NCBI GenBank assembly: GCA_001692895.1
Contig: KV748246.1
Coordinates: 263,106 to 327,105, forward strand
From: Cenococcum geophilum 1.58
Lineage: Eukaryota; Ascomycota; Dothideomycetes; Gloniales; Gloniaceae
Direction of reading: 5' to 3'
Length of the DNA: 64,000 nucleotides
A program made the translations under genes and the position numbers. Positions 31,380 through 43,794 of this stretch are shown here, one piece after another. Positions within the stretch are counted from its first letter, which is position 1. Every line of letters starts with the position of its first letter. The notes under the pieces are model-generated. The model saw only the letters and a program-made list of their open reading frames with translations. It had not been told where the DNA came from and made no database searches.

Positions 31380-34300
31380 GACCCTATTTAGTAGGTAAGA
31401 AACGCTTAAGGATAAAAAAAAAAAACCTAACACCTAGTATACCTTTAACTCCTCTAAAGCTGCCTATACCCCTTCCCTATTTATCGCCTCTATTTTATAT
31501 TATTTACGCCTTCCGCCTTAAGCTCTGCATTTATATTATCCTATATATTAATAATACCAACATAGAGTTTTAAAGACACCTTTTTATAAACAGCATTTAT
31601 TTCCGCTTATATTATCTTTTATATAAAAAGTTAGAAAACACTAGAATTAATTATCTATTCTTCTAAAGCAGTACCCTTTTTTAAAATTAGTAAAGGCGTT
31701 AGGCGGTATAATACTGCTAGCTTATTAATATTCTTTAAAGCATTAATAAATGCCGGCGAATGTTTAGAAGTAGTATTTTAGAAGCTTACTTATATCCTTT
31801 AGCTCCCAGTTAATTTCTATAGGCGCTACCTTATCATTAAATATATTAGGACTAAGGTTTAGCATAGTAATTTTAGCGCCCTAAGGCGTAATAGCCCTAG
31901 CCTTACCTTTAAAATAGCCTTCGGAACTATAATTGGTTAACGGGGAAGCGCTAAAAGTTATACTAGCTAGGTTATATTCGTATTCTAAATCCGAAACTAA
32001 GTCTTTAGGATATTCTAGGTCATCTATAGGACGCTTATACTCTTATTCTTTTGCTAAAAAGTAAGACTTTACTCTAAATACCTTTTGCTTAAATTCCTCT
32101 AGCTCTCTAAAGCTCTTATAAACAGCCTTAGTAATATACATCCTATATCTTTCCTAAAATACTTTATATTTATTATTTAATAAAAGATCTAGAATTAACT
32201 ATTGCTCTCTTTTTACTTAAGGGTTGTCTTATAAAAGTCTCCTAACTAAAGCATTTAAAATAGCGCTTTTTGCCTACAGCTATATATAGGCCGGAAACTT
32301 ATATAGAGGAGCGTTAGAAATAGGTTTGCTAGTAGGAGTTAAAACTAAGGGAAAAGCGTTTAGATTTATTTATGTAACGGCCTACTAGCTCTTAAGCCCA
32401 GAAATCTCTAATTTCTTAGTATTTAATAAGATTGCGATTAAGTCTAATATAATAATTAAGCGACTCGATATTGCTTAAGAGGCTCCTTATATAATAGTAG
32501 CTTTTATAAACCGTATTTTACTAGTTCTTAACGCAATAGGCATCTAGTTAAGCTTAAACTTCTTAGTATTAGCTTTAGTCCAGGCAGTTTTTATATTCTT
32601 AATACGCCCTCTACTATTAAGTTCCCTATGTTCTTAAAGTAAGCCTACCTATTCCGGTATATACTAATATATACTAGGTAGGAACTCTACGTAAAACTAA
32701 CTCCCCTTATTAATTAAGGAGATACAAGAACAAAGCTAGCTTTTTTTAAAATTTAGCCCTTCTTTATACACTTGCAGAAGGTTAATTTCTAAGTTCTACT
32801 TTTTAGGGAGATGGCTACTAAGGAACTAAAGTATATAGCTTAGATATGTAATAAAACGAGTAGCGCTATTAACGCGTAAAGCTACTATATACTAGTAGTG
32901 CTCTAAATCTATCCGAACTACTTACTATAGTAAAGAATGGCATATAGTCCAAAGGATACCGCTATTTTCCTCTCTAGCGGTCTTATATAAATAATGCGCA
33001 TACATATTAAACTCCTCTTTAAAAATGTCTAAAATCTTAGTATTTTTTTTACCATTCAAACAAATTAGCCTGGTAGATTTTAAGTAAGTCCTATTCTATT
33101 TCCCCTTTTAAACCTAATATAAGCTTCCTTAACCCTATACGATCTACTTAATAATTACTAGGTTATATAGTAGAATAAGCGTAAATTCTAAAACCATTGT
33201 TTGTATACTTAGGATAACTATCCCTTTTAAACTAAAAATAAGAGCTTTTGGCTGTCTAGAGAATATTAATAGTATTATAGTTCTTAGAGACTAAGTGAAT
33301 TCGTAAATATAAATTTGTAAAGGAAGTACTGGTATCTAGTCCTAGCAATTCTACCATTTTTTAAAGATATATCCGGCATAGCGCGCGGACTTCTGTTCTA
33401 TTTCCTTACTAGGCTATAATAAATTGTTATAAAATAGAAGAGGGGCGATGGCGCAGTGGTAGAGATATGCTATTGGGAAGTCTAACGCGGAGTAGTGACC
33501 GCGAAGGTTATGGGTTCAAATCCTACAGCCCTTTCTTTCCTATAGCTTTTTACTTTTTATATAAATCTTATAAGAGTATATAGGCGCTACTATCTACAAT
33601 ATTAAGATAGCTAAAGGGCGCTTACTAGCGCTAAAAAAATAGGCCTGTTGGCTTGTAACGGTGATAGAAGCAACTAATCCTTAGTTTTAGTGTGGCGCGC
33701 AATAGGGCGGTAAAGAATATCGGTGAGGGCGCTATCTATCGCAATAGTGGGGTGGGGATATACTATTAGTTACGGCTAGGGGGAGTTTACAATAATGTGA
33801 CTAAAAAATCGTGCTTAGCAGTATACACCTTAGCTATTAGCTACACTGGTCCACTAACAGTGGGAGGAGGTATCTATATATAGTATACTAGTTTAACTAG
33901 CCAGTTCTAGGAGGAGGTTTTTCCTAGTATGCTAGTTTCCTCCTCTGTAGAGAATAGCGCTCTATAGAACCGCTGCATGGACCTTAAGGAACCGCAATAG
34001 CGTAATAGAATTAATCTATAAAATAGAAGAGATACCACCTTCTAATTCTTTCTTTAAATTAAGAGCCTTTATTAATTTACCTAGTGTTTTAGAATAGTAT
34101 AAGTTTTTTATTTTTTATTTCGGCTATAGTTTTCTAACAATTACCTCTCTATCAGCCTTAGTAATTATAGCTACTTTTCCCTTTCGTTTATTAGCTTTAC
34201 TAAAAGCTAAAGGTTTTATAGGTTATATTTTTAGCTTCTTTCTAGGAGATTTCTTAGAAGCTTTTTTAGCCTTACGTTTTTACGAGGAGCTAGTAATAAA

Positions 34301-34736
34301 GACATCTTCTAAAGATGTAGATTTATTAGATTTAGAGTCCTCTCTATTAGCTTTAGGAACCTTACCTTAAAATAGAAACAAACTATATAGCATCTTTACG
34401 TTTAAGCCTTTAACCTCTTTAAAAGGTACTAATAGAGGTCCCAGAGTAACTAGTTTTAGTATAAATCCCTCTCCTCTAGCTTAATGGTTAAGGCTAGTAC
34501 TAAAAGCTTATAGCCTTAGCTTAGATAACGAGTAAGCCTCTATTTCTTAACTAGCTCCTTATTAACTTCTAGTCCAAATTTATAAGTATTAAGGAAATCT
34601 AAGGGTGTTAGGTATAAAGTCCTTAAGATCCCGGCCTTTAAGAGTTCTAGGCGGTTTAGTATTATATTATTAACTATCTTTAACACATTCTTTTTGGCAA
34701 TCTCGCTCTTTTTAGCTTAATTAATAAGGATATAAA
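31380..34736 (-). pseudogene. X2 unidentified frame, larger part
   Basis: Collinear with X1 25560-28300 apart from the SINE. The X1 and X2 versions differ mostly by transitions. The frame resumes at 41705-42165, beyond V, where it includes the proline-rich head. Function unknown. Confidence 0.5.
33443..34016 (+). mobile_element. tRNA-derived SINE, ~574 bp
   Basis: Flanked by an exact 15-bp target duplication TATAAAATAGAAGAG (33428-33442 and 34017-34031). X1 (near 27615) has only the uninterrupted site. The head reads GGGCGATGGCGCAGTGGTAGAG (A box) and GGGTTCAAATCC near 33507-33518 (B box), with an anticodon-like loop ATTGGGA (TGG, proline type) and an extra CGCGG-CCGCG hairpin between the anticodon and T arms. 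The acceptor stem pairs poorly, so it is a SINE head and not a working tRNA. The 3' part has no long poly(A). CpA and TpG steps are common here, so it is less RIPped and younger than X2. Confidence 0.8.
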
Positions 34737-34900
34737 TATTACGGCACTGACCTATCTTATACTATTTCCTACTGTTAGCTAGCCTACTACTAGCGCCTTA
34801 GCGGCTGGCCCTACTATCTATATACAATACCTCTTTCGTCTCTTCTCCTCTTTATACTATAACGTAGTTATTTAGTCTACTTTACTGCAGCACCGTAATA
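34737..34900 (+). repeat. V 5' LTR
   Basis: 164 bp, TATTACGGCAC to CCGTAATA. It has the 16-bp motif at 34790-34805. The following GTTTATGGTATCTCC could be a primer-binding site. Confidence 0.92.
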
Positions 34901-35139
34901 GTTTATGGTATCTCCTCTTACGCCCCGTCACGATCTTTATCTTTCTAGTTTACCGCCTTTATTTATAGTCTCTATTTTTCCCAGTATAATTACAACCTAG
35001 TACGACCAACAACACTATACTATAGTCTTAGTATAGCCTTAGTATAGCCTTAGCATAGTCCCAGACAGTCTTAATAACCTTAGTATTATAGTTAGCCTTA
35101 TAAGATTTTAATTACCCTACCCAGATCCTTTGGAATGGG

Positions 35140-38100
35140 TGACTAAAATATAAATAATACCCCGTTAACAAATACACGCAAAGCACTCGCCTACCTCTTT
35201 AATACTACCTATACTAACATTGCCTAGGCGATTAGGAACGGTCCTAAGTACCCTAAGGACCTTAATATAGTAGAAACCTTCTAGCACTTCTCTATATATA
35301 CAACCTTTTTAACTAGCGTTAAGAGTGGTTTCCAAACGGTTTATAATAAAAGTCAAACTGCAAAGTCCTAACTTAAAGAAGCTTAGCATAGAATTAACTC
35401 CCTTATAACGCCTAAACTATATATACAACAATATAAACAGTAAGCTTTTGTATATACTAAGACTATATAAAGTCTAAGCTCTTAGATCGCTATACTTACT
35501 TAAGCTATTACTAATAAGAATATAAACCCTATAACTAGCTCCCCTCTTTTAGCTAAGCCCTGTAGGAAAAAGCGTAAAGTAAAAGATCTAACCCTATTTA
35601 ACGGCAAGGGATCACCAATTAAAAAGCAAAAAAAATTTAAAATATGGGAAATAAAGATCTAAGGTATTTTCTAGAGGGATATAAAGTGCTTTAAGACCCT
35701 AATAGACAAAGTCCTCTATATATCAGATATGCTAACAAATAAGGCCTACAACTATATTAAATACGGCCTTAATATGCTATGTATATACCCGAACAATCTA
35801 AGCAAATAGACCTTTTCTAACCGAGAATCTATGTTTACACATATAAGAAGACACTATAAGACTATAGATATAACCTAAGCGGCTAAAAATAAGTTGGATA
35901 CTTTATATTAAGGCGAGCGTAACTACCGGTCCCAGAAAGTAAAGCTTAATAAGTTAATAATTAAAGCAAATAAGACTAAGGAACAAAAGGTAGATTTGCT
36001 TAAAAAGAATATTTCCCCTAAAATAAAGGACCTAGCCCTTACCCTCAGCTGTAAGATTAATAATGCTAACTATAAGGGCTAGAGTAAGTAAATGGACGTG
36101 TTCGCTTATAACCTATAGAACTATACCTACTATACTAAGCTAAATGCCACTAAGCTAAACACCGCTAGCGGATATCAACCTATATTACCTAATAATAATA
36201 CCTTAGTACTAGCACCATAGAATGACCTAATAGACCTTAACGCCGTTAAATTTAGTGGCGATAGTAGTAGCCTCCCTAATAACGTCTGAAGATATTGTAT
36301 AGATAATAAACTTTGTATAGCATGTGGCCAATCTAGCTACTAGAAAGATGCTTATAACCCCTAGATAAACCTAAATCCCCTTCTAATACTACCGCGCCAA
36401 CCCCCTTCTAGCCGTGGCGGATTCTTTAGCAAAAGGGATAGTAATTAAGGTGGTAACCGGGGACAAGGACGTGGGTTTAGATATAGAAACCTACCCCCGC
36501 AATTTCCCTCCCCAATACAGCCCTAGCCGATGGTCCCGTATATAAACTATAGATAAATGCTCCGGATTACTACTAATTGTAAAACCTGCTATATTATTAG
36601 AGAAGTACCCCCTAGCATATATACACCGTTAGAGACCGACACGTTAGGACACACTAGCTAAGACTATAGCTACTAGCTAAGCCCCACAATCCAGTTATTA
36701 AAAGGCTAACCCTTAGACTAAGTCGCCTTTAAGGGTTAGAACTATACGGGGAGGGGGATAAAAGGATTAGATCTATACTACTAGATTAGTTAAACCTTAT
36801 TTTAAGCTAGCTAGCACTTAACCTTAGAATAGTAAATAATAATAAAAATGCTATTCTTATCTAGACTTACTTCTCCTTACCGCGCAACCCACTCCTAGAA
36901 GTCTTTATTAAAACATTAAGCCTTATTAATAGTAGTAGTATAGCACTAGCATTTGCAGATGAAGACTCGCTTATAAAAAAGCATAATATTATAATAAAAA
37001 GACTCCTAGTCCTAAAACCACTCCGCCTTGCCAATAGACTCCCACCCAGCTTTATTACCCATTACTTTACAGCAAAAATAATAATCGGCCACTATATAGA
37101 ATATATACTTTTCTATATTATAAAGTTATCACCCTTAATACTAGTAATTCTTGGAATGCCCTAGCTTAAAAAGCATAACCTAAGAATAGACTTCCCCGTC
37201 TTAGAGCTTAAGTTTAACTCCAATTACTATACCTATAACTGTCTCCTATAGTATATCCCTAACTATAACCAAGTAGCACTATACGGACGCATTGTACGGC
37301 TAGCGCTAAGATACTATCAGCTAATAATAAAAGAGGTACCTAACACTAGCAAGCTAATATATATAGTAAACGAAGCGGAGATTCTGGAAGATTGGACTAC
37401 TGCCCTACCCCTAAAAATATAAACACCGCCAGAACTATAAATCCCCTATATACACCCGCTTAACCTAGGCTAGCTAATAAGATACCTAACTTTAAGTCAT
37501 TTGCTATACGCACACGCGACCGCATGTATAATAGCTAAAATTGTTATATCTAAGACCGAAACTAAAGCAATTAAGACCTTCCCCTTATAACGCCTAACCT
37601 TATACCCGTCTTTCGCGCGTACCGTATAGGGCCGCCGCCTCGTTTCCGCCCCCTTAGGCTAACTAAGCCGCACTAGCCTAGCTATAGTACTGGAGAACCA
37701 GATACGCCCTAACCTAGATAATATTAGATATACTTATGCCGTTAATTTTACCCAGTTCTATAAATAAAAAGACGTAAACGTAATAAGGATCTATATAGCG
37801 GAGCTAGTAGAACTAGTTAAATAAAAAGAGCATTAATAGCTACTTAAAGAGCTGCCTATAGACCTAATAGAAGTACCGAACCTATTAGAAAGGTCTTTCC
37901 GCTAGCTAGTAGAAGGCAACTATACAATAAAGGAAGCCCGTAAAGCACTACCCCCTTATTTTTATAACTTCCTTAAGATAAACCTAAAAACTAAGTCTAA
38001 GTTTCTATGCCGAAAGATAGTCAATACTAATGTTAAAAAATTCCTAAAAGGCAAACTAGGATTAGCCCGCGAAAACATTTTATAATGCTTACTAAAAGAG

Positions 38101-41100
38101 TTCCGTAAATATATTAAACACTTCCTCCCTAAGAATATAGATAAGCTGCCCCCTTACCAACCATAGGACTATAAAATTAAGATTATACCCAGAAAGCAAG
38201 CCCCGTATTATAAAAATAGACCACTTTTACCCGCTAAACTTAGTTATGTAAAGAAGTGGATTAACGAGATGCTAGATAAGGGTTTTATCCGCGAATTAAC
38301 GTTACTAGCCGCCGTACTACTCCTCCTTACTGCGAAACCTAGCGGTGGTATATAAATCTACTATAACTACTAAGGCCTAAATATAGTTACTATTAAAAAC
38401 TGGTACCTATTACTACTAATCCGCGAGACACTTAACGCACTCTAAAGCGCTAAGTACTTTACTAAGCTTAACGTAATTGCTGTATTTAACTAGATCTAGA
38501 TTGCGGAAGACTATAAGTAGCTTATAGCATTTATTACCCGGTTTAGGCTTTATAAAACGTTAGTTATACTATTTAGTCTCTATAACGCATCCGCTATATT
38601 CCAAAACTATATAAACTATATTTTACACAACGCCCTTAACGACTACTGCACTGCGTATCTTAATAATGTCCTTATCTTCTTAAAAACACGCGCTAAGCAC
38701 ACGAAATATATAAATAAAATTATCTAGAGACTTAGTAATACTAGACTCCAGATTAATATTAACAAGTTTAAGTTTTATACCACTAAAACAAAATACCTTA
38801 GCTTAATTATCTTAACTAACGGCATAACTATAGACCCTAAGAAGGTGCAGGCCTTATAGGAATAGAAGGACCTAATATTAGTTAAGGAACTATAGCAATT
38901 TCTTGACTTCGCGAACTTCTACTAATAATTCATCCAAGGCTTTTCTAAGGTAGTTAAGCCTATAACTAGGCTACTAAAGAAAAGCACTAGCTAGTTATGG
39001 GGCCCTAATTAAGCATAGGCGTTCCAGACCCTAAAAATAGCGTTTACTATAGTACCGGTTTTAGTATACTACGACTATATAAAGAAGACTATAGTAGAGA
39101 TAAACGCCTTGAACTAGGCTTTAGGAGAAGTGCTCTACTAAGCTAGTAAAGATAGCAAACTTAAGCTAGTCACATTCTTCTCTGCTAAACATTCCGCCCC
39201 TAAATATAACTATAAGATATATAATAAGGAGCTCCTAGTAATTATAAAAGCACTAGAAGAATGGCGCCCTAAACTATAAGGAACTAAGTAACCGTTTAAG
39301 ATTATTACGGACTATAAGAACCTCTAGACTTTTATAACAACAAAACAACTAAACTAGCGCCAAGTCCGTTAGGCTAAGTTCCTCTCTTAGTTTAACTTTG
39401 TTATTACTTATAGGCCTAGCACTAAAGCTATAATCCTAGACGCTCTTAGCCGCCTCCTAGGCGTAATACCTATTAATACTAGTAATAAACGTCTATAATA
39501 CTAAGACCGCGTTATCTTACTACTGAAAAAAGTCGACCCCGCTATCCTAGAAGAGCTGCTAAGCGAATCCTAAGACTAAAGCGTTAAAGACTTTATTATA
39601 GTAATAGACCTAAAGCCTAAGAAAAAACCCCTTAAGGAGCTTATTAAGAATGCCTATAAGGAGAATAAACTTGCTAGGGATATATTAGCTATATTACATA
39701 AACGGGAAGGCCGTAAAGCACGCCGTTGGCCTAAGCAGATTAGGAAGTTACTCCGCTATAATAAATCCGAATATTTAATTGTTGACGGCCTAATCTACTA
39801 TAAAAATTAAGTATTTATCCCTAATTTATCTAAACTCCGACTAGAAGTTATACACCGTATATATAGTTTGGGTCCTATAGGCTACCTAAGACGCGTTAAG
39901 ATACTAAACCTCCTTAATTAAACCTATTAGTGGCTAGGTATTTTATAGTTTACAGCTACCTTTATAAAAGACTGCGCTCTCTGCTTCCGTATAAAGACCC
40001 TACGCTTAGCACTACCTAGTTTCTTAAAACTACTAAAACTACTAGTCCGCCCGTAAACTAATATCTCTATTAACCACGTCGTCGACCTACCTAAGTGCCT
40101 TTATAATGGCAAAACATACAGATATATCTTTATTATTATTAACCGCCTAATAAAGATAAGACACTTTATTCCTATTACTAGCCTAAATATAGAGGAACTT
40201 GTTAAAGCATTTATCTATACTATCTATAAGTTACATAGCGCCTTAAGTACCATTATCTCTAATAGAGGCTCTTTATTTATTTCTAACTTCTAGCGCCGCC
40301 TAAACTAGCGCCTAAAGGTAACTCTAAGCCCTAGTTTTGTATAGCACCCTAAAACAGATAGCTAGACTAAGATTATTAACGCAGCAATAAACAAGTATCT
40401 ACGCGCTTTTGTAAGCTTCACCTAAGATAACTAGGTAGATTGGCTCCCCCTTACTAAGTTTACTATAAATAACTAGGTCAATAAAACTATAGAAATCTTA
40501 CCGTTCTTTGCCAACTATGGCTATAACCCACGTTTAGGCATCGAATCAGTAGGCCCCTAGCTATTATCCCTATTTATATATGCAAAGAAAGAGTAACTAT
40601 AAGCTGATGCTATTAATAACCACTTTAAGCGTATCCTAACTTAGCTTAAGGCCCTAGCTTATATCTCCTAGTAATGCTATAAAGATAACGCTAATATAAA
40701 ACGGGACGAAGGTATAATATTTAAAAAGGATAATATAGTTATGGTTAGCCTTAAAAACATAAAGATTAACCGGCCTAAGAGGAAATGGGATAATAACTAA
40801 AATAGACCCTAGCCCGTCTTAGCCGCCTATAGAGAGGTAGTTATGGTAGACCTTCTAGACTACATTTGTATTAATAAGTCTTTCTATACTTTAAAAGTCC
40901 GTCTCTAGTTCCCTAAAGAGATCCCCGGCTAAGCATATATTAATAAAGAGGAACGCCGTAATATTATAGGCAGGATAGCTAAAAGAGATAATAACAGCAA
41001 TATCACAAATAAGTAGGAATTTAAAAAAATCCTTAATATATATAATAAACAAAGAGACGAGCACGGCTTAACGTATTATATTAAGTGGAAGTATTATAAT

Positions 41101-41180
41101 AAGAAAACCTAGGAACCTAAGAAGTCCATAAAAGGGTGCGAGCACGTACTACTAAAGTTTTATAAATAATACCCTAAGAA
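35140..41180 (+). pseudogene. V gag-pol with chromodomain (fossil)
   Basis: Gag is legible from about 35140, with a CCHC-like region (CIACGQS) at 36310-36350. A protease region lies near 36900-37400. The reverse transcriptase is near 38130-38880, with a catalytic stretch YCTAYL..VLIF near 38645-38680. RNase H is near 39060-39460, and the integrase near 39790-40560. The chromodomain at about 41030-41180 reads GLTYYIKWKYYN followed by EPKKS. Many breaks. Confidence 0.88.
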
Positions 41181-41277
41181 GCCTGGACCCCCAGACTGGG
41201 TATAAGATAAGAGAGACTTGCTACGCCGAGGTTATAGACAACGACCATAATAATTTAGAAAAGTTGAGATCTTATAA

Positions 41278-41300
41278 AACTTTAACCGGCGGTTAAAGTT
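41278..41300. repeat. Palindrome P4 (in V, after pol)
   Basis: Perfect arms AACTTTAACC and GGTTAAAGTT around GGC, then GTTTAATTAGTTAGGTTC and TTGCCAAGA. It is followed by a GCCAC..GGTGGCGGTATGGAGTTCT stretch that is also found after P6. Confidence 0.9.
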
Positions 41301-41416
41301 GTTTAATTAGTTAGGTTCTTGCCAAGAACGCCACACCTAATCGATTTAGGTGGCGGTATGGAGTTCTACTAACGCCACTTATTAAACTGGCCATGTGACT
41401 ATAGTTTGCTATTATA

Positions 41417-41460
41417 TAACGGCAATCTAACGGTAATCTAACGGTAATCTAACGGTAATT
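41417..41460 (+). repeat. Four 11-bp tandem units before V 3' LTR
   Basis: TAACGGYAATC repeated at exactly 11-bp steps. Just after it CTAGTACCGTAA also occurs in G1 near 18067, so the two chromoviruses share more than the palindrome here. Confidence 0.85.
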
Positions 41461-41535
41461 TGCTAGTACCGTAATATTTTATTTTAAAGCTACTTATTTA
41501 GTTTAGGGACCAAACCTTCTAAGGGAGGGGAGTAC

Positions 41536-41699
41536 TGTTACGGCACTAACCTATCTCATACTATTTCCTACTGTTAGCTAGCCCACCACTAGCGCCTTAG
41601 CGGCTGGCCCTACTATCTATATATAATACCCCTTTTATCTCTTCTCCTTTTTATACTATAACGTAGTTATTTAGTCTACTTTACTGCAGCACCGTGATA
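41536..41699 (+). repeat. V 3' LTR
   Basis: 164 bp, TGTTACGGCAC to CCGTGATA, with the 16-bp motif at 41589-41604. Confidence 0.92.
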
Positions 41700-41704
41700 A
41701 TAAA

Positions 41705-42165
41705 TGCTTTTTAGTGCGTAATATATATAAAAGAGCTTATAGTGACCTTCTAAAAGTTCCTTTTCCTAATTTTTCTTAACTATATCCCACACCGTCTTAA
41801 TCTTATTAATCTTATAAGTAATCTTAGAAAGCTTCCTAATATTTATAAGGATATTTTCCCACTCTTTACTTTCTAAGTTTCCTTTAAGCTCTTTATCCTT
41901 TTTAATCTTAATTATAGCATTTCTCGCAGCCTTAACTATATTATGCTCCTGGTTTAAAATAACCTATATTAAACCATAATAGATATTTACGCGCTAATTA
42001 ACTAGGTGGCTTTAGGCAGCTTTAAGGATAACCTTTATTATCTACGCCTTTTTTTAGTATGCGAGGGCTGTTAACTGAATAGTAGGAGGTGGAGGCATAG
42101 GAGGCAGAGGCGGCGGCCTTCCTTTTAAGCGGAGTTCCATAGTTCTAGGCATTTTTATAGTAAAA
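41705..42165 (-). pseudogene. X2 unidentified frame, amino-terminal part
   Basis: Minus-strand continuation beyond V, matching X1 28310-28800 and including its proline-rich start. Confidence 0.5.
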
Positions 42166-42960
42166 TTCTGTATACGCAATAGGCAATTTAAGAGAAGGGT
42201 AATAATAGTACTTCTTAACGTAAAGAAAGGCAAATGGGCGCATATAATTAAATGAGATAGGATAATAGGATAATAGGATAACAGGAAGTTAAAATAAAGA
42301 TCTTATGGTATTTACTAAAAAGGTGAATTAAAATAGTTGTTACGCGAAATCTTAAAATATTAAGGAACTTTAACCGCCAGTTAAAGTTGTCTAATTAGTT
42401 AGATTTTCCTTGCTAAGACTTTTATATAACAACAACTTTAATATTAATAATTTTTTAAAAGAATAAACGAGACTTAAATAATGCCTAACTCTAACCTCTG
42501 GTATACTTAACTAAGACTTCTTAAAGTAAAGTAGCTCTTCTTTTAACTTAAAAGAAAACGAAAATATTAATTTAAAAATTGTAGAATATAAAAATGTCGG
42601 ATACTTATAAGAGATAGTTATTGGTAAAAAGGTAGAAGGAAGAAGACTATATATGCAGTTATTTCTTATAAGAGTAGTTATTAAGATAAAGGATTTAAAA
42701 CTAGCTTTAAAGAGCTAAACTCTTTTTCTAATTCCTTGTGCTAGTAGGGTAAGGTAGGAGTATAGTAGAAAACTCTAATCCTTATAGTTACTTTACGTAT
42801 TTATTATAGAGGTAGAGAAAAAAAAGTAAATAAGTTGCTGCTTATAGTAATAGGTGTCCTAAGTAATAGCCTATTTATAAAAGAATCTTTATAGAAGACT
42901 GCCTTTTTAGTAGGGTTATATAATCCTTAAGACGCGGTAAGATTATAGTATAGTTAGAAG
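42166..42960. other. X2 spacer between integrase and unidentified frame
   Basis: Counterpart of 28861-29929 and somewhat shorter. It carries palindrome P5 and has no recognisable gene. Confidence 0.55.
42366..42388. repeat. Palindrome P5 (in X2)
   Basis: Arms AACTTTAACC and AGTTAAAGTT around GCC, one mismatch, then GTCTAATTAGTTAGATT. Orthologous to P3. Confidence 0.85.
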
Positions 42961-42969
42961 GAAGAAACG

Positions 42970-43228
42970 CTGCTATAGCCTCCTTTTTAGGTGCTTCTTC
43001 TTCTATAAAGACTTCTTCTATATTATAGTTGCTTTTATTTATACGGTCTTCTAATCTAATCCCCTTAGGATCTTATATACGAAACCGTTTCAACCGATTC
43101 CTATATAGGGTGCCTCTTATTTTAGTGTTATTAAGGTCCTTAATTTTATAGAACCCTTTTTTTAATAACCTTTTAATCCGGAGGGGGCCTTACTATTTTA
43201 GCTATAGCTTTTACTATTATAATATATT
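42970..43228 (-). pseudogene. X2 integrase end, left piece (fossil)
   Basis: Matches X1 29945-30220. It continues at 49229 after the C2 insertion. Confidence 0.6.
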
Positions 43229-43233
43229 CTTTG

Positions 43234-43434
43234 TGTTGGGAATAGGGCAAATTGCTGCTATATGCGGCAAATTGCCGTCACGTAAGGCAAGTTGCCGTCA
43301 CGTGTTGCCGCGGCACTAGCGTGGTAAGGAACCTTAAGTTCCTTACCCTTCCCCTTTCTTGGAACAAAAACAACAACAATTATTATACTATCTACGAACC
43401 GTAGCTACGTGATATCCCCCTTATGAGTCCAACA
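43234..43434 (+). repeat. C2 5' LTR
   Basis: 201 bp, TGTTGGGAATAGGGC to GAGTCCAACA. It contains three GGCAARTTGCC-type words. The next bases, CTAATTAGTAGTTAAC, match those after the C1 LTR. Confidence 0.93.
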
Positions 43435-43794
43435 CTAATTAGTAGTTAACTTTATAGTTATACCACAGAACAGCTAGGTATTTACTAAGAAGAGACGAGC
43501 TACTATACTAGTGCTACTTGTGCTAAGGGAAGCTGTCTTTTAAGGTCAAAACTGGTCCTAAACCTTAAATAGAACTCTTCTATAAATCTAAGGATCTAAA
43601 GGCTAGAACTGGTCCTAAGCCTTCCCTAGATTACAGATTCTTGCGTCTATTATATAGAATAACACGCTTTATAAGTCTTCGCGATTTAAGGCTAGAACTA
43701 GTCCTAAGCCCTATAATTGCAAATATATATTATAAACGCGTACTAAACAACAATCCTTACACCACTAATATTCCCTTCCTCCGAAGATATAACT

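Larger units (their letters stand above)
34737..41699 (+). mobile_element. V: Ty3/Gypsy chromovirus inserted in X2
   Basis: 6963 bp with two 164-bp LTRs and an exact ATAAA target duplication (34732-34736 and 41700-41704). X1 shows the uninterrupted site near 28310. A polypurine run (AAGGGAGGGGAGTAC) precedes the 3' LTR. About 13 LTR differences, all transitions by eye. It is structurally whole with many coding breaks, and distinct in LTR sequence from G1 and Z. Confidence 0.94.

Noticed and set aside
33442-33535. Functional tRNA-Pro(TGG)
   Set aside because: The acceptor stem pairs poorly, there is an extra hairpin, and it heads a 574-bp insert with target duplications, so a SINE explains it better.
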